This document shows positions 4,962 to 5,038 of a stretch of DNA of 5,038 nucleotides, in pieces (the first letter of the stretch is position 1; each line of letters starts with the position of its first letter). This DNA comes from CAZXIY01 sp964640935 (GTDB lineage Archaea > Thermoplasmatota > Thermoplasmata > Methanomassiliicoccales > Methanomethylophilaceae), in assembly GCA_964640935.1 (NCBI GenBank), contig CAZXIY010000078.1, forward strand, positions 1 to 5,038. The letters run 5' to 3'. Under the pieces are notes generated by a model. That model saw only the letters and a program-made list of their open reading frames with translations. It was not told the DNA's origin and did no database searches. A program made the translations under genes and the position numbers.

Positions 4962-5038
4962 ATGGGTCCGCTGAACGGGGAATCAAAGACCGTTATCGCG
5001 CTTATGGTGGCGGTGATACTAGTAGCCGCTTCGGTCAG
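4962..5038 (+). CDS. N-terminal fragment of a membrane-anchored or secreted protein (runs off the window)
   Basis: An open frame begins at ATG 4962 and continues to the window edge, giving 25 full codons and two extra bases. The visible product starts MGPLNGESK, with a lysine just before a hydrophobic stretch TVIALMVAVILVAASV. That is typical of a signal peptide or N-terminal membrane anchor. The TATA-like box 25 bases upstream supports a real start and a leaderless transcript. It is divergent from the 339-residue protein gene. Too little is visible to name a family; archaeal pilin-like or secreted substrate-binding proteins can begin this way, but no pilin cleavage motif or lipobox is visible in what remains. 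Confidence 0.55.
   Translation, partial: MGPLNGESKTVIALMVAVILVAASV

Noticed and set aside
1..5038. CRISPR array, insertion sequence, tRNA or rRNA genes
   Set aside because: I found no regularly spaced repeats, no transposase-like frame, no terminal inverted repeats with target duplications, and no cloverleaf with a T-arm consensus.

Overview
The window looks like a compact euryarchaeal chromosome segment of moderate G+C, possibly from a Thermoplasmata or Methanomassiliicoccales type lineage. The lineage is an inference from gene content, not a search. The archaeal assignment rests on a recognisable archaeal/eukaryotic RNase P protein (Rpp21/Rpr2, RNP4), AT-rich TATA-type promoter elements about 25 bases upstream of start codons, and a mix of apparently leaderless first genes with Shine-Dalgarno-led internal genes.

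Region by region: bases 1-130 hold no gene that I can support. They contain a T-rich hairpin (8-48) and a TATA-type promoter. On the + strand follow a small two-helix membrane protein (131-340) and a lysine-rich small protein (342-659), with one base between them. After a 66-base gap comes a large YfbR-like HD-domain protein (726-1853). Its last codon meets, tail to tail, the end of a minus-strand operon. That operon reads rnp4 (RNase P protein 4, 3735 to 3415), a YhbY/CRM RNA-binding protein (3418 to 3125) and serS (seryl-tRNA synthetase, 3115 to 1850). Upstream and in the same direction is an unrecognised 339-residue protein (4816 to 3797). Beyond a divergent promoter region, a + strand gene starting at 4962 with a hydrophobic N-terminus runs off the window.

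How the genes fit together: rnp4-yhbY-serS is a coherent RNA-metabolism operon (tRNA 5' maturation, RNA binding, tRNA charging) with a four-base ATGA overlap and a nine-base gap, so translational coupling is likely. The HD protein is probably a metal-dependent nucleotide phosphohydrolase. Its N-terminal half looks like a second, catalytically dead copy of the same fold. The two small proteins have no function that I recognise.

I see no CRISPR array, transposon, tRNA, rRNA or clear defence system. The points most worth a second look are the tandem live/dead HD architecture, the nested stop codons at 1850-1853 with hairpins placed inside the opposing gene, the unclear start of the HD gene, and the uncharacterised proteins at 131-659 and 3797-4816.
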